A DNA stretch of 64,000 nt from NCBI GenBank assembly GCA_905221605.1, contig CAJNDS010002264.1, positions 343,492-407,491 of the forward strand, in the 5' to 3' direction. This document shows positions 55,113 to 64,000 of the stretch, in pieces (within the stretch, counting starts at the first letter, position 1; each line of letters opens with the position of its first letter). Below the pieces are notes generated by a model. That model was not told the DNA's origin, did no database searches, and saw only the letters and a program-made list of their open reading frames with translations. The position numbers were made by a program, and so were the translations under genes. This DNA comes from Symbiodinium natans (Eukaryota; Sar; Dinophyceae; Suessiales; Symbiodiniaceae).

Positions 55113-55391
55113 TACGGGGGGACAACCAAGGAAGGAAACCAACTCCCCTAATCGCCCTGAACTTATATTTCCCAGATCGAACCAAGAAACAACCAAGAAC
55201 ACGGATAAGAGCAACAAGGAAGGGGCACCCTTACACAAGTAGAGGGGCACTAACCCAACCCTCACTCCCAAACACGGACTTTTTTCTTTGGACGGGCTGG
55301 CCATCCTTGAGCCAAACAAAGTTTACGGGTTCATTAACCCTTTCAACTTCCAACACTAACTCCTTTCTACAATACCAATTGCAGCTCCGCA
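55113..55391 (-). repeat. 5' LTR of the giant-ORF element
   Basis: 279 bp, differing from the other LTR only at 55319 (A here, T at 46767). On the sense strand it reads TGCGGAGCTGCAATTGG at the start and ends CCCCCCGTA. It carries a spliced-leader-like TTTGGCTCAAG (55316-55306). Confidence 0.92.
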
Positions 55392-55626
55392 TAGGGGTTT
55401 AGGGGTTTAGGGGTTTAGGGGTTTAGGGGTTTAGGGGTTTAGGGGTTTAGGGGTTTAGGGGTTTAGGGGTTTAGGGGTTTAGGGGTTTAGGGGTAGGGGG
55501 TTAGGGGTTTAGGGGTTTAGGGGTTTAGGGGTTTAGGGGTTTAGGGGTTTAGGGGTTTAGGGGTTTAGGGGTTTAGGGGTTTACGGGTTTAGGGGTTTAG
55601 GGGTTCAGGGGTTTAGGGGTTTAGGG
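55392..55626 (+). repeat. TTTAGGGG (8-bp) array flanking the LTR element
   Basis: About 28 units of GGGGTTTA, one interrupted by GGGGTAGG. The same 8-bp unit lies on the other side of the element at about 46536-46560, so the element split one array. Confidence 0.95.
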
Positions 55627-56169
55627 ACCCCAAACCCTGAGAAACCCTAAAAAGGCTGGGTGACCTTGTTGGGGCTCAGTTCGGCGTTGGGGCCCGCAGG
55701 TCCAGCCATAAACATAAGTTAATCTTATGTGGTGTACATCCTTTGTCTATCTATCTCTCTCTCTATGTATATATATATATACATATATCTATACATATAT
55801 ATATATATATGTGGTGCCAATGATATAAGCATGCCTCTACCTATCTAGCTGCCTACCTGCCCTTACGTAACATACGCATCTACGCAGAACTCTCTCTTTC
55901 TATCTATCCATCTATCTATCTGTCTATCTAAAATAAGTAAATAAGTGTAAAAAGCAAATAAATAAATACATACATAAATATACATATATATATATATGTG
56001 GAGCAGGTCTCTAGGGCATGGACCCAAAAAAACTGCACGATGCCAAACTTCCGACTGAACACCGAAGAAGCCTCTTAGATTCACATGAATTGCTCCAAAA
56101 TTAAAGAAAAGTGTCTCCTTGGGGAGGCTGCCTTCTCATAAGTTACTTCACTCCAAAAAAGCTACCTAC
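55627..56169. repeat. Pyrimidine/TATC and TATATA microsatellites
   Basis: CTAT/CTCT-rich and TATATA tracts at 55742-55812 and 55895-55998. Unassigned unique sequence lies on either side. Confidence 0.75.
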
Positions 56170-58268
56170 AAAGAGGGGGCCCGAAGTCAGGCAACTCCGT
56201 GTAAGCCTCATCAAAACACTGTCCTTTGACATGCCGAACTTTGCGGTGAGGATGGCATACGGCATGGCCGGCAGGTTGGGAACGAATGGCGCGCGCACGA
56301 AGCCCGAACCCTCCAACGCTGAAAGCAGAGAAGCCTCGTGCAGTTCACTCCCCTGAAAACAACTTTCCTTGCAGGAGTACCAAGCTCAAACGGCTGCGGC
56401 CTGGAGGAAACAATCGGATTGACGATTCGGAGCCTCCCTGATCCCTAAACCCTAAACCCTAAACCCTAAACCCTAAACCCTAAAGCCTAAAGCCTAAAGC
56501 CTAAAGCCTAAACCCTGTCTGTATGCTAGGCTGAGTGCCTTCTTCATGCAGCGGCAATCAATGCTCCAGATCCCTGCACAAGCTCGGCTACCAGCCTTCA
56601 GGGCTCCGGATGTACTTTTCAAGGTGCCGCAGAGTAGGCATCCCTAAACCCTAAACCCTAAACCCTAAACCCTAAACCCGAAACCCTAAACCCTAAACCC
56701 TAAACCCTAAAACCTAAACGGGTTTCATTTAAACTCTCTCCCGACTCCTGCTTCTGAGGGGCGGCGCAAAACTGAACAATACGGCAACCGCCTGCGGGTA
56801 CTTCTGAGGGTGCTGCGAAAACCGGGCAAGAAGGGCTTAGGCTGAAGGTCCTAGAGTTTAGGTTTAGGGTTTAGGGTTTAGGGTTTAGGGTTTAGGGTTT
56901 AGGGTTTAGGGTTTAGGGTCTAGGGTCTAGGGTTTAGGGTTTAGGGTTTAGGGTTTAGGGTTTAGGGTTTAGGGTTTAGGGTTTAGGGTTTAGGGTTTAG
57001 GGTTTAGGGTTTAGGGTTTAGGGTTTAGGGTTTAGGCCTACGTGTGCTACATTCAAGCTCTTGACCGATCGCAGAATGACCAAGTCTTGGCTGTCTGTCA
57101 CAAGAAGCAAAACTGATGTGCGCAGTTCGCAGCTCCTGTTTCCAAATACCCTCAACGAAGCCAGATCCCAGATCACAATGCTCACCACAAGGACCTGTGT
57201 CCAAAGAGACTCGCAGCTGAGCCGGATCGTCAAAACACCGCGAAGCCTCAAAAGACCTGGACATCAACCCTAAACCCTAAACCCCCTAGAAGCAAAACCC
57301 AAAACCCTAACCCCCAAAGAAACAAACCCTGAAGCCCGAAACCAAGAAACACAGAACGAATGACACCTCACAAGAGACATGTGGGAAATCGTTTTGAGCC
57401 CTCTAGCAGTGCCCTCTCGGACCGGAAAGCCTAAACCTAGGGCGGAGCTTCCTAGGTCCTAGTTGAGGTCTAGGGTTTAGGGTTTAGGGTTTAGGGTTTA
57501 GGGTTTAGGGTTTAGGGTTTAGGGTTTAGGGTTTAGGGTTTAGGGTTTAGGGTTTAGGGTTTAGGGTTTAGGGTTTAGGGTTTAGGGTTTAGGGTCTAGG
57601 GTCTGGGGTCTAGGGTCTAGGGTTTAGGGTTTAGGGTTTAGGGTTTAGGGTTGTATTGTAGGTTTCAAATCCCGGTTGCCCCATGCCTCATGGTCTTCAG
57701 CCTGCCGAAATCAGAGGGGGCAAGAGTCGCATGGCAGGTCTGGTTTGGGTGTTTAGAGTTTAGGGCTTAAGGTTTCGGATTTAGGGTTTAGGGTTTAGGG
57801 TTTCCTGCAGAAACACAAGAGCAACTGCCGATTATCCAGCTGCTTAATTACGTGCGGCCTATGGCATACACATAGCCGCCGACTATGGATCATAGGGACA
57901 AAAGACCAAGCAAAATATGAATCCTGGAAGCAGACCCCAAACCCCAGAGGCAAAGCAGCCTGAGACCCATCCCATGGCAGCCTACAAACCCAAATCGAAG
58001 CACTTGCAGCCCCATGGCCTCCCCCGTCCTCATAGTTTCACAGAACCAAGCCCCCCCCCACCCGCCAAAAAAAAAAAAAAACAAGAAAAGCAAATTGGAG
58101 TACCATTACAGTTCCTGTTCCCTGAACCCCCCCCATTCCCTAAACCCTAAACCCTACACCCTGAACCCTAAACCCTAAACCCTAGACCCACCTCAACCGA
58201 CAGGAGCCCTGGCCTCACGCCACTCCCCGCGCGACTGGGCCCAGCCGTGGTGGTACACGGCATCCTTC
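56170..58268 (-). CDS. Candidate split gene with telomere-type introns
   Basis: Minus-strand blocks with good acceptors: 58268-58208 after GGCCAG (KDAVYHHGWAQSRGEWREAR), 57701-57664 after GGCAG (AEDHEAWGNRDLK; joins the previous block in phase across a GC-AG intron), about 57260-57040 (two open frames, one with QVLVVSIVIWDLASLRVFGN), 56812-56735 after TTTTCGCAG (HPQKYPQAVAVLFSFAPPLR) and 56318-56170 after TTTCAG (APFVPNLPAMPYAILTAKFG onward, donor GTAGGT). Large TTTAGGG arrays occupy the gaps. No family recognised; other joins unproven. Confidence 0.45.
56865..57037 (+). repeat. TTTAGGG array
   Basis: About 24 units, nearly all canonical; two TCTAGGG units near 56918-56932. Confidence 0.95.
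57473..57652 (+). repeat. TTTAGGG array with a TCTAGGG/TCTGGGG patch
   Basis: About 25 units; variants cluster at 57593-57621, canonical on both sides. Confidence 0.95.
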
Positions 58269-58275
58269 CTGGCCA

Positions 58276-58443
58276 GGGTTTAGGGTTTAGGGTTTCGGGT
58301 TTAGGGTTTAGGGTTTAGGGTTTAGGGTTTAGGGTTCAGGGTTCAGGGTTTAGGGTTCAGGGTTCAGGGTTTAGGGTTTAGGGTTTAGGGTTTAGGGTTT
58401 AGGGTTTAGGGTTTAGGGTTTAGGGTTTAGGGTTTAGGGTTTA
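58276..58443 (+). repeat. TTTAGGG array with TTCAGGG variants
   Basis: About 24 units; four TTCAGGG units at 58334-58370. It ends next to an exon-like block at 58268. Confidence 0.95.
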
Positions 58444-58734
58444 AGGAGGGACCCTCAAAAGGGACCTTAGGGGCTATTTGGGTTATTTGGAGGGGCTACA
58501 TAGGTATATATATATATATATATAATATGTAGGGGATTTATAGGGGAATAAGATTAAGGGTCCCTTCCAGGGGGCCCCTCCTAGTACCCCTTAATCCTCG
58601 ACACTCGGAACCCTCCCGTCTTCGGTTTATCTTACAGAAAGCAGAATAAGGGTACAAATCCGGGTCCTCAAAATTGTTGTGAACTTAACGTTCAGGATCT
58701 GGGTCACAGAGTTCTAGGGTTTCAGATGTTCAGG

Positions 58735-58838
58735 GTTTAGGGTTTAGGGTTTAGGGTGTAGGGTTTAGGGTTTAGGGTTTAGGGTTTAGGGTTTAGGGTT
58801 TAGGGTTTAGGGTTTAGGGTTTAGGGTTTAGGGTTTGG
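58735..58838 (+). repeat. TTTAGGG array
   Basis: About 15 units, one GTGTAGGG variant. Unassigned sequence from 58444 to 58734 includes a TATATA tract at 58506-58525. Confidence 0.93.
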
Positions 58839-59133
58839 GGTTTACGGACTGGAGGGTTGTGTGCATGGGGCAGAGACACCCTCTCAAGCCGACTTGTCCA
58901 CTCCTAGAGTCCTGCCCTGCACCCTGAACCCCAAACCCTAAACCCTGAACCCTAAACCCTGAATCCTGAACCCTAAACCCTAAACCCTTTCAAAACCCTA
59001 GACCCTGAACCCTCACCGTGTGGGTTACAAGGGCTTGGGGGTGCGAACTCTGCAATTATGACTCTGAACCCCGCATGACCGAAACTCCCTTTAGACTGCA
59101 GGGCTTACGGTACTTAACACGGAGCACTGATTC

Positions 59134-59956
59134 TTAGCACATCGCCATTGCCTCACTGACCGCAGGTTTTCCTGAGACTGCGAGGAAGGCCAGGCAAGGG
59201 GAAGAAGTGAAGGGCTTCGTGTTCAGGATTCAGGCAGCAGGGTTCCTAAGCCTAAACCCCACAAATTAAACTGGGCTTTAGGGCGTTAGTTTTTGGGGTT
59301 ACAACCGGAAAAGAATACAGCCTATGGAAACTTGGTCTCACGCCGGGTGGCGTACTCCTTGTTGATGGCGTCCAGGCGCGCCTGCTTCTGCTGCCACTGC
59401 CGCACGGCCCGATACAGCCTCGGCTCGCGTAAACTTCCCGGAGAGCAGGAAATCTGAAGGGCACAACCCAAAACACAAAGGCCCCATAACCCAAATGTAC
59501 CACACCACTTTGTCTACAGGTCCCTCTTTGTCGTTTCTTTGTTGTGTTGGTGCGTTGGTGGTTGTGTTGGTGCTGGTGTCGGTTTGGTTGAGCTCTTTCC
59601 GGGACGTTTCACCTCTGCAAGATCAAACCTGCCTACTGTGCTGCTGATGCAGTAAAAACGCGCCGATGCACAAAAAACAACACCACTTTGTCTATCATTC
59701 TGGGGGGTGGGGAGAGGTTTGGGGGACCCTTTGACAAAGAAATCGTGGACCATGGACTTCAAACCGCTTTTGAACCCACATTTTCAGCCGGGCCTCCTTG
59801 AAATTTGGAGCTTAGGGTTCGGGGGGCTCCTGTTTGGGGGGTTTAGGGCTATGATGCCTTTGAACTGCGAACGAGGCGCTTCTTGCCGTAGACGCCACCA
59901 CACAAAAGCAGCAGCGAGACCATCACGCAGGCTGGCCAAGAAAGCTCCATGGCCAT
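59134..59956 (-). CDS. Candidate small secreted protein, three exons
   Basis: Exons 59956-59858, 59453-59342 and 59177-59134 join in phase. Exon 1 encodes a signal peptide (MAMELSWPACVMVSLLLLCG) and a basic stretch (KKRLVRSSK), ending at a GC donor. Exon 2 follows CCCTTCAG and encodes LREPRLYRAVRQWQQKQARL then DAINKEYATR, ending at GTGAG. Exon 3 follows CTTCCTCGCAG and ends LSGKPAVSEAMAMC, stop TAA. Total about 84 residues. No family recognised. The three consistent phases and good splice sites support a real gene, but no homology backs it. Confidence 0.5.
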
Positions 59957-60681
59957 TGGGGTCGAGTGAAGATTGTCCTAAACCCTAAACCCTAAACCCT
60001 AAACCCTAACTCCTAAACCCTAAGCCCTAAACCCTAAACCCTCTAAACGCAGGTTTCGGGGCTGCCCAGTGTGGGAGCAGGAGGATCTGGGTCTCCGGCT
60101 TCGCATTGGGATTCTTGGGGTTTGGGGTTTAGGTTTAGGGTTTAGGATTTAGGGTTTAGGGTTTGGGGTTTAGGGTTTCGGGTTTCGGGTGTAGGGTTTA
60201 GGGTTTAGGGTTTAGGGTTTAGGGTTTAGGGGGTACATTGCCAGAGCATTTTGTCCAGAAAGTCATGTTCACGTCCAGTGCGGTGAAGCCTTACTGTGCC
60301 AGTCATGGCGTTGCCACGCATCAAGATGTCCCGCCGAAAACCCCAAAGGCTCAGGGAAGGGTATAGAAACATCCCAACGGGGTCCTGACAAAACCCCAAA
60401 CCTCAAACCGCAAACCGCAAACCCCAAACCCTAAACCCTAAACGCTCAACCCTCAACCCTAACTCCTAAACCTTAAACCCAGGGCACTGGCGAAGTGTAT
60501 CTAAAATGCAAATGCATGGCCTTGCCGTTCAGAAGGTCGACGAGGTGTCGGTTTTGGTGGTGGTTGGGGTGTATATCTCAGACCTGAACCCTGTTGGGCT
60601 TAGGGTTTAGGGTTTAGGGTTCAGGGTTCAGGGTTCAGGGTTCAGGGTTCAGGGTTTAGGGTTTAGGGTTTAGGGTTTAGG
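59957..60681. repeat. Telomere-like repeats
   Basis: CCCTAAA at 59977-60045; mixed TTTAGGG/TTTCGGG at 60116-60230; CCCTAAA-like at 60395-60480; TTTAGGG with five TTCAGGG at 60600-60680. Nothing gene-like is recognised in the gaps. Confidence 0.75.
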
Positions 60682-61990
60682 GTTCAGCATCTCAAGTCCG
60701 AGCATTCACTAGTCAAGCAGCTTGTCAAGGGCTGGAATAAAACCCCACCCACCCAAGAAAGCCATAACATTGAGAAAATACAAAGTCCACTCAATACATT
60801 CCCAGTAGGCTTAAAGCTCAAGGTCCAATTGGCCGAAAACCCAAAATCTAATTCTCAAACCGGCAAGAGTGGGGTGGCCCCTCATTTGGGGTGGTTTTGG
60901 AGGCAAACTTTCCCTCGCAAGGGGGAACATCTGAACCTTTGAAATCTTGAAACCACTGAAGGCTCGGTTTTGGTCAAAAACCCAGAAAACGAGAGGCACC
61001 TCAGTACTAAAAAATCGCATTTTAAACTGGGACCCGAGGGGGGGGGGGGGGGGGGGGGGGGGTTGGGGGGGGTGGGGGGGGGGGGGGGGGGTGGGGGGGG
61101 GGTGGGGGGGGGTGGGGGGGGGGTGGGGGTGGGTGGGGGTGTGGGGGAGGGTGGGGGGGGTGGGGGGGGGGGGGTGGGGCGGGGGGGGGGGGGGGGTGGG
61201 GGGGGTTGGGTGGGGGGGGGTGGGGGGGGGGGGGTGGGGGGTGGGGGGGGGTGGGGGGGGGGTGGGGGGGTGGGGGGGTGGGGGGGGGTGGGGGAGGGGG
61301 GGTGGGGGGGGTGGGGGGGGGGGGTGGGGGGGGGGTGGGGGGGCGACGAAGGGCGTCAGGGAGGAAAAAAACAATATATGCCGACGAAGGGCGTCAGGGT
61401 TTAGGGCCCCCGCCCGGGGAAAAAAAAAAAACAACAATGCCGACGAAGGGCGTCAGGGTTTAGGGCCCCCGCCCGGGGAAAAAAAACAATATGCCGACGA
61501 AGGGCGTCAGGGTTTAGGGCCCCCGCCCGGGGAAAAAAAACAATATGCCGACGAAGGGCGTCAGGGTTTAGGGCCCCCGCCCGGGGAAAAAAAACAATAT
61601 GCCGACGAAGGGCGTCAGGGTTTAGGGCCCCCGCCCGGGGAAAAAAAACAATATGCCGACGAAGGGCGTCAGGGTTTAGGGCCCCCGCCCGGGGAAAAAA
61701 AACAATATGCCGACGAAGGGCGTCAGGGTTTAGGGTGAAAAAAAACAATATGCCGACGAAGGGCGTCAGGGTTTAGGGCCCCCGCCCGGGGAAAAAAAAC
61801 AATATGCCGACGAAGGGCGTCAGGGTTTAGGGCCCCTGCCCGGGGAAAAAAAACAATATGCCGACGAAGGGCGTCAGGGTTTAGGGCCCCCGCCCGGGGA
61901 AAAAAAACAACATGCCGACGAAGGGCGTCAGGGTTTAGGGCCCCCGCCCGGGGAAAAAAACAATATGCCGACGAAGGTCATTAGGGTTTA
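60682..61990 (+). repeat. Dispersed cassette, copy B: unique 185 bp, long G tract, 56-bp minisatellite
   Basis: 60682-60866 is near-identical to 45573-45765. After about 170 bp of extra sequence comes a G-rich tract (61036-61345, G8 to G16 runs broken by single T). About 11 units of roughly 56 bp follow, with AACAATATGCCGACGAAGGG and CGTCAGGGTTTAGGGCCCCC. Long frames here are artefacts of the repeat. Confidence 0.92.
61036..61345 (+). repeat. 310-bp G-rich tract
   Basis: Almost pure G with scattered T, a strong candidate for stacked G-quadruplexes. Its exact length may be affected by assembly or sequencing error. Confidence 0.85.
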
Positions 61991-61992
61991 AA

Positions 61993-62185
61993 TATACAGG
62001 GTTTAGGGTTTAAGGGTTTAGGGTTTAGGGTTTAGGGTTTAGGGTTTAGGGGTTATGGTTTAGGGGTTAGGGTTTAGGGTTTAGGGTTTAGGGTTTAGGG
62101 TTTAGGGTTTAGGGTTTAGGGTTTAGGGTTTAGGGTTTAGGGTTTAGGGTTTAGGGTTTAGGGTTTAGGGTTTAGAGTTTAGGGA
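61993..62185 (+). repeat. TTTAGGG array
   Basis: About 26 units, variable at the start and canonical after about 62060. Confidence 0.95.
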
Positions 62186-63161
62186 GGGTGTGAAGGGTTT
62201 GGGGGCTGTTCGATCGTCATTTTTTGGATCTCCGAGCCGGCTGATTGGATGGACTGGAGCGTGCTGCCACTCTTGCCTTCGGCATGAGAGGGTTTAGGGT
62301 TTAGGGTTTGGGGTTTGGGGTTTGGGGTTTGGGGTTTAGGGTTTAGGGTTTAGGGTTTAGGGTGGCACCTACACTCCATTCGGCCCCAATGCCTCCCGAC
62401 ACGCTGAAGTCCATGAAGGATAGAGGTATCTCCAACCACTGCGAATCACAAGTCTCTTCCTTCATCCTGAAACTAAGTTCCTGAACCCAAGCCCATGCGT
62501 CTGCACAAGCAATCCATCTGTTGGGTTGGGGGGTTGAGGAGTGTGTAGGGTTTAGGGGTCTCTGGCTGCATAACATGAATTCTGCGTCGTGCAGCTTCTG
62601 AGCATCCTTGGCCATGTTGTATCATGAACCCCAGTATAGGGCCAGCCCACTGAAACCTAAACCCTAAACCAAAGCCTGAACCCTAAGCCTAAACTAAACC
62701 CCAATCCCTAATCCCTGAACCCTAGCGTGCTGAAGCTTAGAGCTTATCAAAGAGCAAGTCGATCACTAGTTGCCTGCTGAGAAGGTCGCATGTGGCCCTG
62801 AAATGCCCCAGGGGGTGCTATGCGAATATTTAGGGTTTAGGGTTTGGGGTTTGGGGTTTGGGGTTCGGGGTTCGGGGTTCGGGGTTCGGGGTTTGGGGTT
62901 TGGGGGTTGGGGTTTAGGGTTTAGGGTCTGGGTTTGGGGTTTAGGGTTTAGGGTAGAGGGCTCGGGTCTCGGATTGAGGGCACTGCCCCAGGCCATCTGA
63001 TCTCAGAGCTGCAGTGAGAAGGCCAGAGCATGCGGTTGCTCGCTCTTGGTGTGTGTAGGCCGTGCTTGGCTAGGGGCTCAAGATTTCGGGTCTAGGGTTT
63101 GGGCTAGGCAAGGCTCGAACCGAACACCTATATACTTCACTGACCCTTCGTAGGAACACAG
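62186..63161. repeat. Telomere-like variants and unassigned islands
   Basis: TTTGGGG and TTTAGGG at 62288-62363, TTTGGGG/TTCGGGG at 62830-62955. The unique island at 62364-62625 has a minus-strand frame (EFMLCSQRPLNPTHSSTPQ and others) that is unassigned. Confidence 0.6.
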
Positions 63162-63277
63162 GGTTTAGGGTTTAGGGTTTAGGGTTTAGGGTTTAGGGTT
63201 TAGGGTTTAGGGTTTAGGGTTTAGGGTTTAGGGTTTAGGGTTTAGGGTTTAGGGTTTAGGGTTTAGGGTTTAGGGTT
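63162..63277 (+). repeat. TTTAGGG array
   Basis: About 16 canonical units ending at TTAAGAATTCC. Confidence 0.95.
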
Positions 63278-63494
63278 AAGAATTCCACATGAATGTGAAA
63301 CAGAACATGAGCCACTGGTCCACTCGTGAGAGCTCCAACCGCGCAACTCCTACGTGCCCAAGTGTGGCCGACGGGATCCGAAGCTGTCTATCCTTGGGTT
63401 TTTGAGAGGTCTAGGGGTTGAAGGGCTTAAGAGTTTAGGGCTGACGTGTTTCCGAGCTTCGGGTCTACGGGTTTAGAAAGTGAGGACAAAACAC

Positions 63495-63620
63495 TAAACC
63501 CTAAACCCTAAACCCTAAACCCTAAACTCTAAACCCTAAACCCTAAACCCTAAACCCTAAACCCTAAACCCTAAACCCTGAACCCTGAACCCTAAACCCT
63601 AAACCCTAAACCCTAAACCT
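63495..63620 (+). repeat. CCCTAAA array
   Basis: About 17 units with one CTCTAAA and two CCCTGAA. It lies only 220 bp from the oppositely oriented array at 63162-63277, a head-to-head arrangement. Confidence 0.93.
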
Positions 63621-64000
63621 TCAGGATTCGGCTTCCCTCTGCCCCACTAAAGATTCGCCACTGCTGGCTTAGCGAGCGGGAGTAAATCGCTGGGACGCCA
63701 CCCGAGCAGCTGCCGGTGTGTTAGGATTTAGGGTTAGGGTTGAGGGTTTAGGGTTAGGGTTTTAAGGGTTTTTAAGGCTTTGGGGTTTTTAGGGTTCCGG
63801 GCTTAGGGTTTACCACTATGGACGCAGGCGCGCATCCAAAACCAAGTCCGACAGTACCCGACGTGGCGATGGCAGGCGACATCAGAGTTCCCTTGCGAAG
63901 CTGGGGATGGCACTGTGGCAGGGTTTAGGGTTTAGGGTATAGGGTTTAGGGGTGTCCACGTTTGGGGGGGGTTCTTTCTGTCTCGCTCTCTCTCCCAAGC
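63621..64000. other. Window end, unassigned
   Basis: Short degenerate telomere-like runs at 63725-63800 and 63920-63950. No gene is recognised. Confidence 0.5.

Larger units (their letters stand above)
46561..55391 (-). mobile_element. Non-autonomous LTR retrotransposon with one giant ORF
   Basis: The 8,831-bp element has 279-bp direct LTRs (46561-46839 and 55113-55391) that differ at one base, so it is young. A 5-bp TAGGG lies on each side (46556-46560 and 55392-55396), as expected of a target duplication, although the target is itself TTTAGGGG repeat. On the minus strand the 5' LTR is followed at once by a primer-binding site, then the ORF (55078-47210), a 370-bp 3' region and a polypurine tract beside the 3' LTR. 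No protease, integrase, reverse transcriptase or RNase H is visible, so it must borrow these. The LTR starts TG and ends TA on the sense strand. Confidence 0.9.

Noticed and set aside
60811-61738. Long Gly-rich and Pro-rich open frames
   Set aside because: They translate the G-rich tract and the 56-bp minisatellite on both strands; no stop arises because of composition.
63105-63130. tRNA gene around GGCTCGAACCGAACACC
   Set aside because: The B-box-like bases are not accompanied by an A box or a cloverleaf. No tRNA or rRNA gene was found elsewhere.
1-64000. True chromosome end
   Set aside because: Telomere-type arrays occur in both orientations, are short, and are interrupted by genes throughout; none runs to an end of the window.

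Overview
The window looks like nuclear DNA of a dinoflagellate, probably a symbiodiniacean or relative; the species cannot be told from the sequence. The evidence is introns with GA and GC donors beside GT, relics of the trans-spliced leader (dinoSL), Arabidopsis-type telomere repeats (TTTAGGG), a ubiquitin-like plus ankyrin gene of a kind common in Symbiodinium, a sulfotransferase-like secretory protein, a multi-exon gene of a large uncharacterised dinoflagellate family, and Copia-type retroelement remains.

Layout. 0.15-3.9 kb (+): a multi-exon gene of the uncharacterised family, with introns rich in TATATA and TGCATGCA. 4.0-8.1 kb (-): an intact gag-protease ORF of a 3'-truncated Copia-type element. 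8.1-11.3 kb: telomere-like repeats. 11.9-13.4 kb (-): sulfotransferase-like gene. 13.4-26.7 kb: telomere-type arrays, several satellites, a 629-bp tandem duplication and scattered exon-like islands. 26.7-29.2 kb (-): a six-exon ubiquitin-like/ankyrin gene whose model is in phase from ATG to stop. 29.2-45.5 kb: telomere-like arrays with exon clusters (about 37.8-39.1 kb +, 41.9-44.1 kb -). 46.56-55.39 kb (-): a complete, young LTR element with one 2,622-codon ORF. 55.4-64 kb: more arrays, an exon cluster (56.2-58.3 kb -), a candidate small secreted protein gene (59.1-60.0 kb -) and a G-rich tract followed by a minisatellite.

Two points stand out. First, the TTTAGGG/CCCTAAA arrays are not simply intergenic. 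In the ubiquitin-like/ankyrin gene an array lies between two in-phase exons, and degenerate telomere-like repeat lies in an intron of the first gene. Many islands between other arrays read as short exons with plausible splice sites. The region may therefore hold ordinary genes whose introns are filled with telomere-type repeats.

Second, the LTR element at 46.56-55.39 kb has near-identical 279-bp LTRs, a TAGGG target duplication inside a telomere-type array, a half-tRNA(iMet) primer-binding site and a polypurine tract. It encodes no recognisable protease, integrase, reverse transcriptase or RNase H. Its ORF instead carries a WW-like domain, an S1-like domain, an MLLE (PABC) domain like that of poly(A)-binding protein, a possible SAM-like region and six CCCH zinc fingers. 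I know of no described element with this set. It looks like a non-autonomous element built from mRNA-binding modules. All gene models here were read by eye; exact splice sites need transcript data.
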